Source: Prevotella sp. | GTDB lineage: Bacteria > Bacteroidota > Bacteroidia > Bacteroidales > Bacteroidaceae | DNA: 34,256 nucleotides | Assembly: GCA_021636625.1 (NCBI GenBank) | Contig: JAJWLX010000033.1 | Coordinates: 1 to 34,256, forward strand | Direction: 5' to 3' | In this document: positions 30,549 to 34,256 of the stretch, in pieces | Position numbering within the stretch: the stretch's first letter is position 1 | Layout: the number at the start of each line of letters is the position of its first letter | The notes under the pieces: generated by a model | The model's database searches: none | Told to the model about the DNA's origin: nothing | What the model saw: the letters and a program-made list of their open reading frames with translations, nothing else | Position numbers and translations under genes: made by a program

Positions 30549-30634
30549 CTATTTGATGATGTTTTATCTGTTGTTTATGAATGTTTTATCTTCTATTTGA
30601 TAATGTTTTATCCGTTATTTATTGATGTTTAGGC
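30549..30634 (-). repeat. 22-bp tandem repeats in the 5' leader of the LOG-family gene
   Basis: Three full and one partial unit start at 30549, 30571, 30593 and 30615 (plus-strand consensus TATTTGATGATGTTTTATC). On the transcribed strand each gives an AT-rich unit with GATAAAACAT. They lie between the -7 box and the start codon. Confidence 0.85.
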
Positions 30635-30641
30635 AAAGGTA
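30634..30641 (-). promoter_or_regulatory. -7 box of the LOG-family gene promoter
   Basis: The minus strand reads TACCTTTG. No good -33 is seen at the expected distance. The transcript start would fall at the edge of the tandem repeats. Confidence 0.5.
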
Positions 30642-30687
30642 CGCAAAAAAAATCGAGATTGTTGAGCTCTTTTTGCGGATAATTTCT

Positions 30688-30695
30688 TAATTTTG
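30688..30695 (+). promoter_or_regulatory. -7 box of the alpha/beta hydrolase gene promoter
   Basis: TAATTTTG matches the -7 consensus, and ATG 30765 follows about 69 nt later. The upstream TTG at 30693, within this box, is therefore not a start codon. Confidence 0.5.
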
Positions 30696-30764
30696 CAAAC
30701 TATAACTAATCTTATAAACAGGAAGATAGATTTCTTCTCGACAAATTATAAACAGAAAGATAGA

Positions 30765-32093
30765 ATGAAAAGGATTATCACATATAGTATTATTGCATTG
30801 TTGCAGGCGTCGGTGGCGCTTGCTCAGACCTCTGTATCGCTTGCACAAACCCCTGTGTCGCATGCGCAAACCCCTTCGAAGCCGAAGCTTCAGAAGCGGG
30901 AGAAGTATGAATGGCAGGGAGAGATTCCTACCTATGTAGAAACGCTGAAGAAGGAACTGACCTATCCGATGGCTTGGGGCAACAGTCCTATCAGAAACTT
31001 CAAGAAGTGGAAGAAGACGGCAAGGGCGAAGGTTCTCGAATGCATGATGACGCCTCCGAAAGCGGCTGCGGCTTGGGATATGGAAGTGCTCGGTGAGGAA
31101 CAGAGAGACGGATATAAGGCGCAGAAAATCGCCTTTAATATCAACGCCTATTCCCGAATTACAGCTTATCTCCTTATTCCGGATTCTGAATACGGGAAGA
31201 ACTCGAACGCAGAAGATGGATTTCTACTTTCTGCTCAGAATAAGAAAGCTGGGAAATTCCCAGCCGTGGTGGCGCTTCACGACCATGGTGCTCATCTCTT
31301 TATAGGAAAGGAGAAGATGATTCGCCCTTTCTTCATCGCTTCTGAAGAGCAGGATACGGATGGGAAGATTTCTGAAAAGAAGAAGGCTGCCAACCAGGAG
31401 ATATTGGACGATGCAGATGCGTGGGTAAACCAGCTTTACGAGGGTCAATACGTGGGCGATTACCTGGCGAAACATGGCTACGTAGTCTTTTCGGCAGATG
31501 CTCCGATGTGGGGAGAACGAGGCCGAAAGGAGGGCGTGGATAGAAACAAATACGACCTGATAGCCGGCAACATGATGATGCTGGGTAGAGACCTCTCAGC
31601 CTTCATGACTTACGATGATATTTCCAGCACCGAGTTCCTGGCTTCGCTGCCGATGGTAGATGCGAAGCGTATCGGATGCGTAGGGTGTTCGATGGGAGCC
31701 TATCGTTCGTGGATGCTCTCTGCATTATCGGATAGAATCAAGGCGGGTGTTTCCATCTGCTGGATGATTACCACCGATGCGCAGCTTACCCGAAGATTCG
31801 GAAGAAAGGAGAATGGCGGTTTTGCGAATTGCATTCCGGGTCTTCGTCAGTATCTCGACTATCCTCACATCGCCTCTCTCGCCTGTCCGAAGCCGATGCT
31901 TTTCATCAACGGCACAAAAGATAAGCTCTTCCCGGTACCTGGTGTAAAAGATGCTTTCGCCGAAATGCACAAGGTTTGGAAGAGTCAGGGAGCAGATAAT
32001 CTGCTGGATACGGAGCTTTGGGAAATCCCTCATTCCTGCGGACTGAAGGCGCAGAAGAAAATGCTGGAGTTTCTGGATAAGAATTTGAAATAG
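30765..32093 (+). CDS. secreted alpha/beta hydrolase (esterase/dienelactone hydrolase-like)
   Basis: 442 residues from ATG 30765, chosen because a signal peptide starts there (MKRIITYSIIALLQASVALA-Q) and a -7 box lies upstream. The signal-peptide end is followed by two more copies of the same seven-residue unit (SVSLAQT, PVSHAQT). The core has the nucleophile elbow GCSMG (Ser309), an acid in INGTKDKLF and the His in IPHSCGL, a full catalytic triad. VALHDHGAHLF near residue 190 is the oxyanion-side HG-like motif. The fold resembles large secreted esterases related to acetylxylan or feruloyl esterases; the substrate is unknown. The stop codon is followed within 2 bp by a GTTAAC element. Confidence 0.82.
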   Translation: MKRIITYSIIALLQASVALAQTSVSLAQTPVSHAQTPSKPKLQKREKYEWQGEIPTYVETLKKELTYPMAWGNSPIRNFKKWKKTARAKVLECMMTPPKAAAAWDMEVLGEEQRDGYKAQKIAFNINAYSRITAYLLIPDSEYGKNSNAEDGFLLSAQNKKAGKFPAVVALHDHGAHLFIGKEKMIRPFFIASEEQDTDGKISEKKKAANQEILDDADAWVNQLYEGQYVGDYLAKHGYVVFSADAPMWGERGRKEGVDRNKYDLIAGNMMMLGRDLSAFMTYDDISSTEFLASLPMVDAKRIGCVGCSMGAYRSWMLSALSDRIKAGVSICWMITTDAQLTRRFGRKENGGFANCIPGLRQYLDYPHIASLACPKPMLFINGTKDKLFPVPGVKDAFAEMHKVWKSQGADNLLDTELWEIPHSCGLKAQKKMLEFLDKNLK

Positions 32094-32095
32094 GG

Positions 32096-32119
32096 GTTAA
32101 CAGAGTTAACAGTTAACAG
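32096..32119 (+). repeat. GTTAAC element, copy 9
   Basis: Three GTTAAC blocks begin 2 bp after the hydrolase stop codon and run into CAGCTGTTTTT. No long outer stem is visible here. Confidence 0.85.
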
Positions 32120-32150
32120 CTGTTTTTCTGTACCTTCTCCTCTTAAATAT

Positions 32151-32204
32151 CAAAAGTCTACTACGCTAACGCCATTTTAAAGGGGTTAGCGTAGTAGACT
32201 TTTG
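32151..32204. terminator. 20-bp perfect hairpin with T-runs on both strands
   Basis: Arms 32151-32170 (CAAAAGTCTACTACGCTAAC) and 32185-32204 are perfectly complementary across a 14-nt loop. It sits between the convergent hydrolase and DUF3843 genes and is a strong bidirectional terminator or a MITE remnant. The following 110 bp hold an 8-bp inverted repeat (TTATTCCA/TGGAATAA) and nothing else recognisable. Confidence 0.75.
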
Positions 32205-32321
32205 TATTTTTACTTGTGTACTTATTCCATTATTCCCGATTATGCGGCTTGGTTAATCAAGTGCAAGCAAATTTTAAATTAGTGATTTTGGAATAACTAA
32301 CTGAGAAATTACTAAAAATAA

Positions 32322-32380
32322 AAAAGAGCGGAAGAACAACCGGGGGTTAACAGAGTTAACAGTTGTTTTTCCGCTCTTTT
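32322..32380. repeat. GTTAAC element, copy 10, in a terminator stem
   Basis: Arms AAAAGAGCGGAAGAACAAC and GTTGTTTTTCCGCTCTTTT pair over 19 bp with one G-U. The loop has two GTTAAC blocks instead of three (32346-32361). It ends 10 bp before the DUF3843 stop codon and can terminate both strands. Confidence 0.85.
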
Positions 32381-32390
32381 CAATATGATT

Positions 32391-33971
32391 TTACCACAAT
32401 TCTGCTGGCGACAGATCCTTGTCTTTTCTACCCATCAGATAGTAATCGGCAAGGAACTGGAGATTTGCCTGGGTAATCTTCAAGCCAGCCTCCTTTACGT
32501 ATCGGCTGGTGAAGAGGTTGGCATCAGGCAACATGTTGTTGTCTATCAGCTTGCACACAATCTCATAAGGGAATGGGCGACCGTTGCCGCTGATGATATT
32601 GAAACCATCAACCTCCGCACGCTCTGCATCATAATATGGATTCTCTGGAGCTGCAATGCAATGAGCCATACCGAAACAGATGTTGATGCCCGTATATGGA
32701 CTTCCGCAAACGATGATTCCCTTCTCGTATTTTGGAGGGAACTTGATGTTGGCTGGTAATTCGAAACCTACCTCCTGCAAGAACTCCTTCAGGGTCTTGA
32801 CATCCTCCAGGAAGATGAACTTATCCCCGAAATCCTTCGCCTTGAGCAGGTTGTAATCGTGGATAGGCTGCTTGCGGTTCAGGCGGTCTTTCTCAGCCTC
32901 AATCTGCTCCTTGTTCTCCTCGTAAGGAGGGTTCAGTAAGGCACCCGTCTGCCACCAGTCTCCACCGAAGTAGAAGAGGTTGGTAACAATCAGCTGTTCG
33001 CCGCTGAGGAATGCGCTCGCATCCTCGATGTTGGTAGAATCCTTGCGCACTCTGAGCAGATTCTCCTCTTCCGAAGCATCCTTTGAAGTCTCTTCCGAAG
33101 CATCATATACATCTTTCAGATAGAAGAAGTTATCATCCTCCTTGATCATCTTGAAGGCACGGGTGCTCTTGTAGTCGATGTCTGTCCAGAGCTTGTGGGC
33201 AGGATGATGTTCGCTCACCTTGGCAAGCCATTCGGCAGAGGTGAGGGCGAGCAGGTTGTTGCGGCTGTTCATTGTTTGTTCTATCTGGATAGAGTAGGCG
33301 ATGATGTCGTTGAAGCCCTGTGGAGAGTGGGCGAGGCGCTCCAGCTCCATCTGAAGGCGGAAGCGGTTGCCCACGTTGAAGTAGCAGCCATAGTGGAACC
33401 AGGCCAGTGCATCGCGATATTCATAGAACTTATCCTCATCGGTAGGCAGTTCGCAGAGGAACTCATAGAGGCGGTCGTTCTCTGGTGCCGTTTCATACTC
33501 CTTGTCGAGCACATTGTAGGCAAGCTTTGCTGCCAGCTCTACGGTGCTGAAGAGGAAAGGCACGGCTCCCTGCACATGACTGCTCTGCTGATAATGGTGC
33601 CAGCAGAGGAACTTGATGTCGGCGAAGTTGATTTCGTCCGGGTCGTATGGAGGCATATTTTCGTTCAGGGTATTTTGGATGAAATCGTCCTCGTTCTCAT
33701 AGAAAGGGATGTAGGAGCCGTAGCGCTTCTTGCATTCGGCAGTAAAGGTCTTCCAGATGCAGGTGCCTGAGATGATGTCCTCGAAGTAGCCGGCTATGCT
33801 GAGTGCAAGCTGCTTGGCTTCCTCCACGTTTGGAAACTGGTGGGTGAAGCATGCCTCGTCAAGGGCGTGATATATTTCGTTGGCAAGTTCTGTGTAGTAC
33901 TGGTCAACGTCGTTTGGCTTCTCGTATGGATGCATTGCCATCCACTCTTGGGTGAAAATTACCTTTTTCAT
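32391..33971 (-). CDS. DUF3843 family protein
   Basis: 526 residues, no signal peptide, probably cytoplasmic. The opening (MKKVIFTQEWMAMHPYEKPNDVDQYY followed by LANEIYHAL, helical) and the block GYFEDIISGTCIWKTF fit DUF3843, a family I know mainly from Bacteroidota, without a known function. The C-terminal third is a compact alpha/beta region (TNLFYFGGDWWQTGALL; KGIIVCGSPYTGINICFGMAHCI). A short low-complexity stretch DASEETSKDASEEE interrupts the middle (residues about 290-305) and looks like a small duplication. No catalytic motif can be proposed. It is monocistronic, leftward, with a leader of about 140 nt. Confidence 0.7.
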   Translation of the reverse strand: MKKVIFTQEWMAMHPYEKPNDVDQYYTELANEIYHALDEACFTHQFPNVEEAKQLALSIAGYFEDIISGTCIWKTFTAECKKRYGSYIPFYENEDDFIQNTLNENMPPYDPDEINFADIKFLCWHHYQQSSHVQGAVPFLFSTVELAAKLAYNVLDKEYETAPENDRLYEFLCELPTDEDKFYEYRDALAWFHYGCYFNVGNRFRLQMELERLAHSPQGFNDIIAYSIQIEQTMNSRNNLLALTSAEWLAKVSEHHPAHKLWTDIDYKSTRAFKMIKEDDNFFYLKDVYDASEETSKDASEEENLLRVRKDSTNIEDASAFLSGEQLIVTNLFYFGGDWWQTGALLNPPYEENKEQIEAEKDRLNRKQPIHDYNLLKAKDFGDKFIFLEDVKTLKEFLQEVGFELPANIKFPPKYEKGIIVCGSPYTGINICFGMAHCIAAPENPYYDAERAEVDGFNIISGNGRPFPYEIVCKLIDNNMLPDANLFTSRYVKEAGLKITQANLQFLADYYLMGRKDKDLSPAELW

Positions 33972-34109
33972 ATCGTTTGATTCTTTGTTGTTTCGAGGTT
34001 ATAACGGATGCATCGTATAGGTGCGAGGGTCGTTATTCTCGTTGTTTGTTATTATCAATTGTTAGTCGTTCGGCATAGAATGTCGCCCGATTTATCTGTA
34101 AAGATAATG

Positions 34110-34141
34110 CAAAGATAATGATTTCTGCGCAAAAAATGCAA
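34110..34141 (-). promoter_or_regulatory. promoter of the DUF3843 gene
   Basis: On the minus strand TTG (complement 34139-34141) and TATCTTTG (complement 34110-34117) are 21 bp apart. A partial second TATCTTT lies 10 bp downstream of it. Confidence 0.6.
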
Positions 34142-34160
34142 GAAACTCGCATTTTTTTCG

Positions 34161-34168
34161 TATCTTTG
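34161..34168 (+). promoter_or_regulatory. -7 box of a rightward promoter at the window edge
   Basis: TATCTTTG, consensus -7, but the -33 is not clear. The transcript would start near 34174 and enter a hairpin GGCAATC (34181-34187) / GATTGCC (34203-34209) before leaving the window. What it controls cannot be seen. Confidence 0.5.
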
Positions 34169-34256
34169 CACCCGAATTTAGGCAATCTTAATAAAAGCGT
34201 AGGATTGCCGCAAGCGTTTCGGAAGGATTTTGCACCCTAATTCATGGCTGGGAGGG

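Noticed and set aside
30693..30764. TTG start for the secreted hydrolase at 30693
   Set aside because: The TTG is part of the -7 box; ATG 30765 begins a proper signal peptide.
1..34256. tRNA, rRNA or other standard RNA genes
   Set aside because: No cloverleaf with TTC-arm sequence or rRNA-like conserved blocks was seen on either strand by eye.

Overview
The window looks like a chromosomal segment of a Bacteroidota gut bacterium, most likely Prevotellaceae and perhaps the Segatella (Prevotella) copri group. The reasons are the repeated promoter form TTTG - about 20 bp - TAnnTTTG, near-absence of strong Shine-Dalgarno sites, Bacteroidota-typical families (DUF2851, DUF3843, BT4734-like primase/DUF3987, FprA flavoprotein, double signal peptidase locus) and intergenic space packed with short dispersed repeats. 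The species is inferred from family knowledge; no search was run.

Layout. 1-1640: leftward promoter at the edge, then a secreted CE7-type esterase. 1804-6756 (+): GNAT protein, topoisomerase IV subunit B, S41 processing protease. 6885-7856 (-): bile acid:Na+ symporter family transporter. 8184-10196 (+): ruvB, coaD, ybeY. 10501-14618 (-): thioesterase, DUF2851 protein, dprA, dusB. 14856-18278 (+): dapB, lepB, a degenerate S26 paralogue, a WbqC-like protein. These are mostly housekeeping genes.

18279-24770 is the accessory part. It holds a HIRAN-domain protein, a predicted primase-polymerase/P-loop ATPase, and a 26-codon hydrophobic peptide gene with its own promoter, C-poor leader and tandem 3' hairpins. 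Around these lie a 200-bp nested palindrome, two arrays of short direct repeats directly upstream of the primase gene, and an AT-rich inverted structure upstream of the HIRAN gene. The layout resembles a small replicon or a replication-linked module, but no integrase or attachment site is visible.

24768-33971 (mixed strands): M16 peptidase with an in-frame insertion of intergenic-type repeat DNA, PfkB kinase and FprA flavodiiron protein in one operon, an AAA_14/DUF4143 ATPase bracketed by 64-nt identical direct repeats, a LOG-family protein, a secreted alpha/beta hydrolase with a triplicated signal-peptide end, and a DUF3843 protein.

A short element built from GTTAAC blocks occurs ten times. 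It mostly follows gene 3' ends in the direction of transcription and is often enclosed in a terminator-like stem. Other dispersed families are GC-rich REP-like palindromes, CAAAGTTC leader repeats and CACGGATT inverted repeats.
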